Source of the DNA: an uncultured Veillonellaceae bacterium
GTDB lineage: Bacteria > Bacillota > Negativicutes > Selenomonadales > Selenomonadaceae
Reading direction: 5' to 3'
NCBI GenBank assembly: GCA_902785705.1
Contig: CACZZN010000021.1
Coordinates: forward strand, 1 to 50,543
DNA length: 50,543 nt
Each line of letters opens with the position of its first letter. Positions within the stretch are counted from its first letter, which is position 1. Below, piece after piece: positions 1 through 7,590 of the stretch. Made by a program: the position numbers and the translations under genes. Below the pieces are notes generated by a model. The model had not been told where the DNA came from. It saw nothing but the letters and a program-made list of their open reading frames with translations, and ran no database searches.

Positions 1-58
1 TTCTTTGCATTACCCAATGTTTGGGCAATTCACCGAACCATGTATGACTCTGTTCCAT
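1..58 (-). CDS. hsdS: Type I restriction enzyme specificity subunit HsdS, N-terminus only
   Basis: Only the first 19 codons are inside the window; the gene runs off the left edge. The ATG overlaps the hsdM stop by one base (TGATG). The peptide MEQSHTWFGELPKHW has the W-x-G-x-x-P-x-x-W pattern that begins the first target-recognition domain of many HsdS proteins. HsdS would give DNA sequence specificity to the HsdM/HsdR complex. The one-base overlap implies translational coupling to hsdM. The rest of the protein, and any hsdR, lie outside the window, so specificity cannot be judged. Confidence 0.8.
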   Translation of the reverse strand, partial: MEQSHTWFGELPKHWVMQR

Positions 59-2082
59 CACCCAATCCCCCGCATAATCTCCGCCATCATCCCATCGGCT
101 TCTTTCTCCAAAGCCGCAAGGTCTACCAAAATCTCGTCCATCTCCCGAAGTTCCTTGGGCTTATAGAAATACTTGGTGAAGCTGATTTCATAGCCGATTT
201 GTGTCCGGCTTTCATCCACCCAGGCATCCGGGGCATAGGTCAGCACTTCGTTCTTCATAAAGGCATCAATGCCGCCTTCGTAAGTGAAAGGCACGTTTTC
301 CGTATCGCGCAGTTCCACGTCCGGCTCTCCCTCGATGGGTTTTGCCGTTTCGTCCTTCTCCGTGATAAAAGGCCGGATTTTCTTGAGGGCAGCAGCCTTG
401 AGCTTCGTCGCCTTGGCAAAGGCTGTCCAATCGTCCAGAGGCGTATCTTGGGGAATGTTTGCAATCGCTTTTTGCACTTCGGAGAGGTCGGCGGCTTTCT
501 TGAATGTTCCTGCCGGTATCTCCCGTTCCGGGAAAATCCGCAGATGCAGGGGACGCTCCACCACGATAGACCAATAGGCAAAATCCTCATTGCGGAACAC
601 CTTGCTGACTTCGCTTTCGTCCATGTCGAGGAAGATACGGACAATCTCCCGGCGAATTTCTTCCGTAAACTCGCAGTTTTTCTTGCCCATGTTCTTGCGG
701 AGAGGAGACTTCATGCCCGTGGCATCAATGAGCTGGATTTTCCCTTTGCGCCGCTCTTCCTTACGATTGGACAAAATCCAGATGAAGGTGCCGATGCCCG
801 TATTGTAAAACATATTCTCCGGCACGGCAATGATGGCTTCCACCAAGTCATTCTCTACCATGTAGCGTCGGGCATTGCTCTCGCCGCTTCCCGCATCCCC
901 CGTGAAAATGGAGGAACCGTTATGCACCTCGGCAATGCGGCTGCCAAGGGGTGTATCCTTCATCTTGGACACGTTGTTCAGAAGGAACAGCAGTTGCCCG
1001 TCACTGGAGCGGGGAATCATGGAAAGATTCTCCCCACCCGGGAGGTAAGTGTTGAAACGGGTATCGAGGATTTCCTTTTTCTTCTTCTTTTCATCCTCAC
1101 CGCTGGCCATTTTCTCTGCGTCGGTTTTCCAGCTCTTGCCGTAGGGGGGATTGGACAGCATGAAGTCAAACTGGCGGGTGGCATTGCCGTCAAGGGAGAG
1201 GGTGGAGCCGTAGCTGATATGCTCCGCCTGTGCGCCATCGCCCTTCAGGAGCAAATCCGCCTTGGCGATGGCATAGGTTTCCGGGTTCACTTCCTGCCCG
1301 AACAGATGGATGGACACGCTTTTGCCTCGGTCGCTGGCAAGTTTCATCAGCCTGTCCTGTGCCACGGTCAGCATCCCGCCGGTGCCACAGGCTCCGTCAT
1401 AGCAGGAATAAGTGGCATCGGTGATTTTATCCGACACGGGGAGAAACACGAGGTCGGCCATGAGTTCCACCACGTCGCGGGGTGTCCAGTGTTCTCCGGC
1501 TTCCTCATTGTTTTCTTCGTTGAAACGGCGAATAAGTTCTTCGAAGATCGTCCCCATGCCGTGATTATCAAGCCCCGGCAGACGAATCATGGTTTTTTCA
1601 TCGTCCTTGTAGATGGGATTCGGGCTGAGGTTGATGTCCGGCGAGATGAATTTCTCGATGACCGCTCCCAAGATGTCTGCTTCAATCATGGTATCAATCT
1701 GATTGCGGAATTTGAACTTGTCCAAAATCTCCTGTACATTGGGAGAGAATCCGTCCAGATATGCCTCAAAATCAGCTTTGAGTTTCTGCTTGGTCGGTCT
1801 GCTGGTGAGGTCACGCAGGCGAAAAGGGGAGGCGTTGCAGAAGGCTTGTCCTGCCGCATGGCACAGCGCCGGGTACTGGTTGTCAATTTTTGCTTCGGTA
1901 AGCTGTTTCTTCAAATCCAGCACAGCGTCTTTCGTGTCCTCCAAGAGTACATCCAGGCGGCGGATGACCGTCATGGGCAGAATCACATCCCGATATTTCC
2001 CCCGCACATACACATCCCGAAGGCAATCATCGGCAATGCCCCATATAAAGCTCACGATGGCGTTATGTATCTGATTGTCCAT
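58..2082 (-). CDS. hsdM: Type I restriction-modification DNA methyltransferase HsdM
   Basis: N6-adenine DNA methyltransferase of a type I restriction-modification system, 674 residues. The N-terminal helical HsdM domain is followed by the SAM-binding motif I DGACGTGG near residues 229-236 and the catalytic motif IV NPPYGKSW near 311-318. It is longer than the common 500-520 residue HsdM: about 150 extra residues follow the catalytic domain and are charged and helical. It starts 20 bases after the gajB stop with an AAGGGGG ribosome site, and its stop overlaps hsdS. It therefore appears to be the third gene of a gajA-gajB-hsdM-hsdS operon. It is less AT-rich than the gaj genes, so the two modules may have different origins. 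Confidence 0.95.
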   Translation of the reverse strand: MDNQIHNAIVSFIWGIADDCLRDVYVRGKYRDVILPMTVIRRLDVLLEDTKDAVLDLKKQLTEAKIDNQYPALCHAAGQAFCNASPFRLRDLTSRPTKQKLKADFEAYLDGFSPNVQEILDKFKFRNQIDTMIEADILGAVIEKFISPDINLSPNPIYKDDEKTMIRLPGLDNHGMGTIFEELIRRFNEENNEEAGEHWTPRDVVELMADLVFLPVSDKITDATYSCYDGACGTGGMLTVAQDRLMKLASDRGKSVSIHLFGQEVNPETYAIAKADLLLKGDGAQAEHISYGSTLSLDGNATRQFDFMLSNPPYGKSWKTDAEKMASGEDEKKKKKEILDTRFNTYLPGGENLSMIPRSSDGQLLFLLNNVSKMKDTPLGSRIAEVHNGSSIFTGDAGSGESNARRYMVENDLVEAIIAVPENMFYNTGIGTFIWILSNRKEERRKGKIQLIDATGMKSPLRKNMGKKNCEFTEEIRREIVRIFLDMDESEVSKVFRNEDFAYWSIVVERPLHLRIFPEREIPAGTFKKAADLSEVQKAIANIPQDTPLDDWTAFAKATKLKAAALKKIRPFITEKDETAKPIEGEPDVELRDTENVPFTYEGGIDAFMKNEVLTYAPDAWVDESRTQIGYEISFTKYFYKPKELREMDEILVDLAALEKEADGMMAEIMRGIG

Positions 2083-2102
2083 GTTGATGTTGTTCCCCCT
2101 TA

Positions 2103-3224
2103 TTATATCATGTAGTCTTTTTTGTATTTCTTAAAATCTGATGCCCGAATCAGAAACAAATTTCCCTTGCTTCTAGTCAACGCAACATATAGTTTGTTTA
2201 TCGTAGAAGTATGAATCCCTTGGATAGAAAATTCATTTGTATTAAGTTTCTCGAATTTATCTGTGAGCACTACACATGCTGCATCTACCGTATCACCTTT
2301 AGAATACGACCAATTGATAGCCTCAAAAGAATATTGCTTAGAGTCTTTAATTACCAGCTTTACTATTGATGGACTCTGAAGGATTTCTTTTATCTCATCT
2401 CCTGTAACCCATTTTACCACTCCCTGATTTATATCAGCAGATTCTATGGTTATCCCAAGTTTTTCACTGATAAAATTGCAAATATCCTTCGAGCATCTTC
2501 TTGATTTACTTAGCGTTATATCATCTACACTGAACTTTAGTTTCCGCAACTCTTCTACAAAATCTGTATAAGTTACTTCTTCTTTTTGCTTCTTAAAAGG
2601 TTTTCCCGAATTATTAGTTGCAGATACCGAATGCTGATAGTAATCTCCAACAAGAACAACGCTGTTTATTAAATCGGATAGGGCAACAATAAGTTCGTAA
2701 TCATATTCTCTAAAATCTTGAAATTCATCTATGAGAATCTGGTCATAAAATAGATTTAATCTTCTCGTTACTCTTGCTAAAAAACTGGAATTTCTCTTAT
2801 TGACATACATAATCAATTCAGAAAGTCTTGAGCAATAATATTGATTACCTTTCGTAATGTAATGTTCAATCTGCTCTTTACTAACATATTGGGGATTAGG
2901 TATAAATTTTCCCTTTTTCTTTGTGCCTTTTTCTGGAGGATCTACTGTTGTTATTCCTCTGCTTCTAAAATCGCTTCTTCCGAAACACTCTGCAATAGTG
3001 GGTTCATAGGGACGAACTAAACATCTATGTAAGAACGCATGAAACGTCATTACAGATGTAAGTGTTGGAGCTTGTTCATCAGAAGTCAAAAGTTCCCTTC
3101 TTATGTTATGTATATTTTCATGTGTATACGCTAAAATCAAGTTTTTCTTTTTTGTATCAATCGTGTGACATATATGATAAGTTTTACCTGCCCCCGCAAC
3201 AGCAAGTATTACTTGTTTATCCAT
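2103..3224 (-). CDS. gajB: Gabija-like UvrD-family helicase GajB
   Basis: Superfamily 1 helicase-like partner of the OLD nuclease encoded upstream. Visible motifs are Walker A AVAGAGKT (residues 8-15), motif II IDEFQD (165-170), motif III VGDYYQ (192-197), a motif IV-like SKSRR (about 240) and motif VI VALTRSKGN (347-355). At 373 residues it is clearly shorter than the reference GajB (about 494), so accessory 1B/2B-type insertions seem reduced. The start lies inside gajA (16-base overlap), which implies coupled translation and a shared complex. In known Gabija systems GajB senses nucleotide or DNA ends and activates GajA. The gene is AT-rich relative to the chromosome core. The short length leaves room for a different class 2 OLD subtype. 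Confidence 0.85.
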   Translation of the reverse strand: MDKQVILAVAGAGKTYHICHTIDTKKKNLILAYTHENIHNIRRELLTSDEQAPTLTSVMTFHAFLHRCLVRPYEPTIAECFGRSDFRSRGITTVDPPEKGTKKKGKFIPNPQYVSKEQIEHYITKGNQYYCSRLSELIMYVNKRNSSFLARVTRRLNLFYDQILIDEFQDFREYDYELIVALSDLINSVVLVGDYYQHSVSATNNSGKPFKKQKEEVTYTDFVEELRKLKFSVDDITLSKSRRCSKDICNFISEKLGITIESADINQGVVKWVTGDEIKEILQSPSIVKLVIKDSKQYSFEAINWSYSKGDTVDAACVVLTDKFEKLNTNEFSIQGIHTSTINKLYVALTRSKGNLFLIRASDFKKYKKDYMI

Positions 3225-4789
3225 TCAATAGCCTTTCTCACATATTGTGGTGATACATAGTCCTTACCAGACGTTAGCATTAAATATGCACTATCTACCT
3301 TATTGTTGAGCATTTTACCCAAAACTGGACCATAATTCTCACCGTGAAATAAATACTGCGCACCTTTTTGAATGTCAATTACATCATCAAGCAACTCTTT
3401 GTTTTTTTCATAAATGCAGGCTTCCCATGTCCATTCTTCGTTATTTGCACCCATGAAAATGTGCTGGTCACGATGAGAGTTATTATAGTTCGATGCATCT
3501 TCAATTCTCTCTGCGTTTTTGTCGTTATCAGTTATTACTGCAATACGTTTATTTGTCATTTCTGCTATCTCAAGATAGTGCTTAAATGAAATACCATTGC
3601 ATGAAATCACAGTAACTTCATCTTCTTCTACTGTTCTTCCTGTCAACTTGCGATAGAAATAGGGTATCAGTAGAAATTCCGTCGCACCCTCAACTAAAAT
3701 TGCCTTCTTCGAAAGCAGTAACTGTAAAAACGAATTGTCATCTGCCTTCCTAAAGAATGTTGATACCTTGTTGTCTACATCCTTTAATGATTTTATGTGG
3801 TTATCCGTAACCCAGAGGACATTATTGAGATTCAACTTACTGGCAATCATATTGCTGTGTGTCGCTATAATAATCTGGGAGTTTTCCTGTTGATTCGAGA
3901 TTTCTTGTATCATCCTCCTCAGTGTAGAAAAACTCAAATGGTTCTCCGGTTCTTCCATGAGGATTACATCAAGTCCGCTTTGTTTATCAAGTGCTATCCT
4001 GGTTTTTATCAAACTCTCCATTCCGCTTCCACGATTTTCCAGTGGTATAGATTCCTCGTAAATCGACAGAACCGTTTCTAATACTACCTTTTTGGTATCT
4101 ATGCCAAATTTTCTTTTTTCATCAATATCCGGTAGCTTAGTTACTTCAAACGCCTGCTCTAATTGTTCTCGAAATGAATTTTTAGCTCTTGTTCGTTCTC
4201 TTTCATCATATTTACTTATAAATAACGCTTTGTTATAGTAATTGAACGAAAAAGATGAACTGCTATTTGTCGTATCTATCGAAATGAAATTAATCGGCCG
4301 TTTCACCACTTGATATGGGTTATTCGCAAATGTAGTCCATGTCAACTGATAATACTCGTATGGAATCTTTCCTTCGGCAATAGTTTCTTCTAATCCCTCA
4401 CCAAGTATCTCATCGAATTTGCATTCGAAACGAATGCCGTATTTTTCTGCTTGACCCTTTCTCTCCCCATAAACTTCACCATAAAAATATTCTGCATTTC
4501 TTTGCTTGGAATCCAATTCTAATTCCACTTCAATTATTATTTGCGGAAGAGTTTTAACGCCCGGATTTTCTTGAAAAGACTTTACCATTTCAGCATTGAA
4601 AAGATCACGCAGTATTGATTTGTCCGAATTTCTATGTTGTTGATTTAATACTATTCGGAGTGCGTCTAAAATTGTAGTTTTTCCTGCCTCGTTTTCGCCT
4701 ACAATTATGTTCGTATTCTCATTGAATTCAACTTGAAAATCCAAGAATTTTTTGAAGCCTTTGATCGTCATTTGTTTGATGTAACTCAA
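3209..4789 (-). CDS. gajA: Gabija-like OLD-family ATPase/TOPRIM nuclease GajA
   Basis: Anti-phage endonuclease of the class 2 OLD (overcoming lysogenization defect) family, 526 residues from the chosen start. The N-terminal ABC-type ATPase has Walker A GENEAGKT (about residues 31-38), Walker B ILMEEPE (276-282) and an ATHSN switch histidine (about 309-313). The C-terminal TOPRIM domain shows the conserved Glu in ILVEGATE (364-371) and the acidic DND (421-423). A TTG start at 4789 is preferred because GGGAGG lies seven bases upstream and the protein then begins MSYIKQMTIKGF, like other OLD proteins. An in-frame TTG at 4819 has no ribosome site. Pairing with a UvrD-like gene identifies a Gabija-type system. 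It is the first gene of the operon, about 50 bases downstream of a sigma-H-like promoter. Confidence 0.9.
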   Translation of the reverse strand: MSYIKQMTIKGFKKFLDFQVEFNENTNIIVGENEAGKTTILDALRIVLNQQHRNSDKSILRDLFNAEMVKSFQENPGVKTLPQIIIEVELELDSKQRNAEYFYGEVYGERKGQAEKYGIRFECKFDEILGEGLEETIAEGKIPYEYYQLTWTTFANNPYQVVKRPINFISIDTTNSSSSFSFNYYNKALFISKYDERERTRAKNSFREQLEQAFEVTKLPDIDEKRKFGIDTKKVVLETVLSIYEESIPLENRGSGMESLIKTRIALDKQSGLDVILMEEPENHLSFSTLRRMIQEISNQQENSQIIIATHSNMIASKLNLNNVLWVTDNHIKSLKDVDNKVSTFFRKADDNSFLQLLLSKKAILVEGATEFLLIPYFYRKLTGRTVEEDEVTVISCNGISFKHYLEIAEMTNKRIAVITDNDKNAERIEDASNYNNSHRDQHIFMGANNEEWTWEACIYEKNKELLDDVIDIQKGAQYLFHGENYGPVLGKMLNNKVDSAYLMLTSGKDYVSPQYVRKAIEWINK

Positions 4790-4839
4790 TAGACTGCCTC
4801 CCACCTCGTATAAAACCAATGTTTTTGCTTAATCGTATG

Positions 4840-4869
4840 ATATTCGTTATGCTTGCTCTAAAATCCTGC
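4840..4869 (-). promoter_or_regulatory. Sigma-H-like promoter of the gajAB-hsdMS operon
   Basis: On the minus strand GCAGGATTT is followed by 12 bases, then AAC and GAATAT. This fits the Bacillus sigma-H consensus RnAGGAwWW-N11/12-RnnGAATww at every specified position. It lies about 50 bases upstream of the gajA TTG. No convincing TTGACA/TATAAT pair was seen between gajA and the dnaC remnant. The assignment rests on consensus matching only. Confidence 0.65.
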
Positions 4870-4959
4870 TGAAACCATATAAAATCTATTGCTGCTCGTC
4901 ACGCATGATATGCCGGACAGCAACAGATTGTCTGGTTTCTCCATGAGACAAGTCTATGC

Positions 4960-5244
4960 TTATCCCATCCGAAAGTCCCCACCGCCGACCTCGACGATAT
5001 AGCACATCCCGCAGATACGGCTGAGTATCCGTTGGCTCTGTACATCGTCACCAGTACCCTTGGTGGCCGCTGTCATGCACTCGGCCAATGCCGTCAGCCC
5101 ATAGTTCGACGCGATGATGGTCTGTAGCTCATGGTTGGAACGGTAGTTGAGAATGGCAAAGACCTGTTCTCCTATCCATTCGCTCATCCGCCCTGCACCC
5201 AAATCATCCAGCACAAGACATGGCGCCTTCTGGAACGATGCCAC
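4960..5244 (-). pseudogene. 5'-truncated DnaC/IstB-like helicase-loader ATPase remnant
   Basis: This is the C-terminal part of a DnaC-type AAA+ ATPase. It begins directly at the Walker B segment LVLDDLGAGR, then shows a sensor-1-like TIIASNYGL and an arginine-finger-like SQRILSRICG, and ends normally with TAA. The N-terminal half, including Walker A, is absent. Upstream in the same frame there is a TGA about 20 bases before the GTG, and the sequence there is the recN terminator. Helicase loaders of this kind are common on phages and integrative elements. The remnant therefore looks like a scar of a recombination event that joined foreign DNA to the recN 3' flank. A 94-residue product could still be made from the GTG at 5244, but it would lack ATP binding. 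Confidence 0.7.
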
Positions 5245-5246
5245 GC

Positions 5247-5288
5247 AAAAAGAGGCTGCCGCACATCAAAAAAATGTGTGGTAGCCCC
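5247..5288 (-). terminator. Rho-independent terminator after recN
   Basis: A 15-base-pair stem with two mismatches and one G-T pair (arms 5252-5266 and 5274-5288, loop TTTTTTG) is followed on the minus strand by TTTTT. It lies 114 bases past the recN stop and closes the long core operon. The dnaC-like remnant begins immediately beyond the T-run. Confidence 0.8.
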
Positions 5289-5401
5289 TTCGTAAATGTG
5301 GTAAGACTCGAAAGAATAAGCGGATGCCTTGTGGCGTGGCTTGCAATCGGCAAGGTACAGTTTCGCAAGGCATCGAAAGGTCATGTCCTTGCTCCATCCG
5401 A

Positions 5402-7102
5402 CTATCTCAACTTGCTCTTCTTCATTTTCGCATGCAGTACCATTTCCCTCGCATTGTCCAGAGATGCCGCCGTCGCATCGGCTCCCGACGCCATGCGCGC
5501 AATTTCATTGATGCGCTCGGTCTCCGAAAGCTGCAAGACATGCGTCGCTGTCGTATTGCCCTCCGACTGCTTTGCGATATAGAGGTGCACATCCGCCATG
5601 CATGCAATCTGCGGCAGGTGCGTGATGCAGAGCACCTGCCGCCATCTTGCCACCATCGCGATGCGCTCCGCCACCATCTGCGCCGTGCGCCCGCCAATGC
5701 CCGTATCGATCTCATCGAACACCATGCTCGGCACCGCGCTCTCGCGCTCTGCCGCCACAGCCTTCACGGCCAGGGCGATACGGGAGAGCTCGCCGCCGGA
5801 AGCCACTTTGGAAAGCGGCTTCACATCCTCGCCCTCATTCGCGGAAAACAGCATCGCAAGCTGATCGGCCCCGCGAATCGTGAAACCATCCAAGGGCGTT
5901 GCTTCGATCCGAAACTTCGCCTTGGGCATGCCAAGGGCATGAAGCTGCTCCGCGATCTCCGCTGAAAGCGTCCCTGCCGCTTCCTTTCGTGCAGCCGTCA
6001 GAGCTTTCGCCCGCTTGCGCATCTCCTCCTCTGCCTGCCCGATTTCACGCTGCAGGCGCTCCATATCCTCGTCGAAATTCTCGATTTCGGCCAATTCCTG
6101 CCGGACTTTTTGCTGATGCTCCAGCACATCCTGCACCGTCGCCCCATATTTTTTCCTGAGTCGGTAGATGACATCCATGCGCCCCTGCAGCTTATCCAAG
6201 CGCTCCGGGCTGAATTCCATGCTTTCGCCATAGTCCCGGATTTCATAGGCAGCCTCCTGAATGGCCGTATAGGCATCTTCCACAATTTTGCGGGAATTCT
6301 CCAGCGCCGTGTCAAAGCGGCTCATATCCTCCAGATTTTTCTTAATCTTGGAAAGCGCCGCCAGTACCCCGATGCCGTTCCTGGAATTGCTGTCCAGCAG
6401 TTCATAGGAGTCCTCCACATACTGCGCGATTTTTTCCGCGTGGGAAAGCTTGCGGATCTCCGCCTCCAGTTCCTCATCCTCTCCCGGCTTCAGCCCGGCC
6501 TCCTCGATTTCCTTGTCCTGCCAGCGCAGCATATCGATGCGCTGTGCATACTCCATGGAAGCCTTCTGCTTCTCCTCCAAGGCAGCTTTCTTTTCCGACC
6601 AGCCGCGGTAGCTGTCCTGATAAGAGGAAAGGGCGGTTGCCAGTTCCTCCGTCCAACTGTCCAGAAGCTGGTACTGATTTGCTTCTTTCATGAGCGCAAG
6701 GTTCTCGTTCTGCCCATGGATATCCACCAATCGTGCGCCGATCCGTTTGAGCGCGGCCAGTGTCACATGCGAGCCGTTCACGAGCACCATGCTGCGCCCT
6801 GCCCGCGTGATCTGCCGCGTGATGATCAGCTCGTCCTCCTCGCAGCTGATGGCAAGCTCCGCCAGCAGTTCCCGCAATTCCGTTTGCTCCTGCAGCTGGA
6901 ATACGGCCTCCACGCGAAGCCAGTCACAGCCTGTCCGGATCATGTCAGCAGACATCCTCTGCCCCAGGATTGCCCCCAGCGAATCAATGAGAATCGATTT
7001 CCCTGCGCCTGTTTCGCCTGTCAGGATATTGAGCCCCGGCCCGAATTCCACCTGCACATGCTCCAACAGCGCAAAATTCCACACCGTCAATGTTTTCAGC
7101 AT
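5402..7102 (-). CDS. recN: DNA repair protein RecN
   Basis: SMC-like ATPase that acts at DNA double-strand breaks to hold or organise ends for RecA-dependent repair. The 566-residue length is typical. Walker A GETGAGKS is at residues 29-36, a long central coiled coil follows, and the C-terminal head carries Walker B VFDEIDTG (about 461-468) and ITHLPQIA. The start has AAGGAG upstream and lies 14 bases after the argR stop. It is the last gene of the xseA-to-recN run and is followed by a terminator. In Bacillus the same cluster continues into spoIVB and spo0A; here it does not. Confidence 0.97.
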   Translation of the reverse strand: MLKTLTVWNFALLEHVQVEFGPGLNILTGETGAGKSILIDSLGAILGQRMSADMIRTGCDWLRVEAVFQLQEQTELRELLAELAISCEEDELIITRQITRAGRSMVLVNGSHVTLAALKRIGARLVDIHGQNENLALMKEANQYQLLDSWTEELATALSSYQDSYRGWSEKKAALEEKQKASMEYAQRIDMLRWQDKEIEEAGLKPGEDEELEAEIRKLSHAEKIAQYVEDSYELLDSNSRNGIGVLAALSKIKKNLEDMSRFDTALENSRKIVEDAYTAIQEAAYEIRDYGESMEFSPERLDKLQGRMDVIYRLRKKYGATVQDVLEHQQKVRQELAEIENFDEDMERLQREIGQAEEEMRKRAKALTAARKEAAGTLSAEIAEQLHALGMPKAKFRIEATPLDGFTIRGADQLAMLFSANEGEDVKPLSKVASGGELSRIALAVKAVAAERESAVPSMVFDEIDTGIGGRTAQMVAERIAMVARWRQVLCITHLPQIACMADVHLYIAKQSEGNTTATHVLQLSETERINEIARMASGADATAASLDNAREMVLHAKMKKSKLR

Positions 7103-7116
7103 CTATCCACTGCTCC

Positions 7117-7578
7117 TTATAGCGCCATTGTCAGCGCTTCCAGCTTTTTCATGACCGTCCCCGCCGCTTCCTTCGGCTTGACGACGACAAGAATGCTGTC
7201 ATCGCCTGCCACCGTCCCCAGGATGTCCGGCCATCCGGCATGATCCAGCGCGGATGCCACCGCGTTTGCCGTCCCCGGCAGGGTTTTCACGACGATGATA
7301 TTCTCGCTGAAGTCCATGCCCGTCACGGAGTCCTGAAACAGCCTTTCCATGCGCTTATTGGAAAAAAGAGCATCCTTTGATGCCGGATAGGCATACCGAT
7401 AGCGTCCATCGCCAATGGGCACCTTGATGAGCATGAGTTCCTTGATATCGCGCGAGACGGTTGCCTGCGTCACATCGATATGCATCTGCCGAAGCGCCTC
7501 CGCCAGTTCGTCCTGCGTCTCGATCGCCTGCCGCCCGATGATGTCCCGGATCCTCGCATGCCGTGCTGCCTTTTTCAT
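7117..7578 (-). CDS. argR: Arginine repressor ArgR/AhrC
   Basis: Arginine-responsive hexameric transcription regulator, 153 residues. The N-terminal winged helix-turn-helix contains TQATVSRDIKEL, the family signature for operator recognition. The C-terminal oligomerisation and arginine-binding domain contains the GTVAGDDSILVV stretch with the Asp-Asp pair that contacts arginine. GGAGG precedes the ATG by six bases. It sits between nadK (12-base gap) and recN (14-base gap), its usual place in Bacillota. No arginine genes are in the window, so its targets lie elsewhere. Confidence 0.96.
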   Translation of the reverse strand: MKKAARHARIRDIIGRQAIETQDELAEALRQMHIDVTQATVSRDIKELMLIKVPIGDGRYRYAYPASKDALFSNKRMERLFQDSVTGMDFSENIIVVKTLPGTANAVASALDHAGWPDILGTVAGDDSILVVVKPKEAAGTVMKKLEALTMAL

Positions 7579-7590
7579 CTCTTGCCTCCG

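Noticed and set aside
40..2115. 691-codon plus-strand open frame opposite hsdM
   Set aside because: No recognisable domain or ribosome site; it mirrors the codon structure of hsdM, whose catalytic motifs are intact.
3209..4789. PARIS or a retron-type system instead of Gabija
   Set aside because: The TOPRIM domain is fused to the ATPase and the partner is a UvrD-like helicase; PARIS has separate ATPase and TOPRIM proteins, and no reverse transcriptase or retron RNA is seen.
5184..5384. 66-codon frame between recN and the dnaC-like remnant, considered as the missing N-terminal half after a frameshift
   Set aside because: It contains the recN terminator and shows no Walker A or other AAA+ feature, so the remnant is truncated, not frameshifted.
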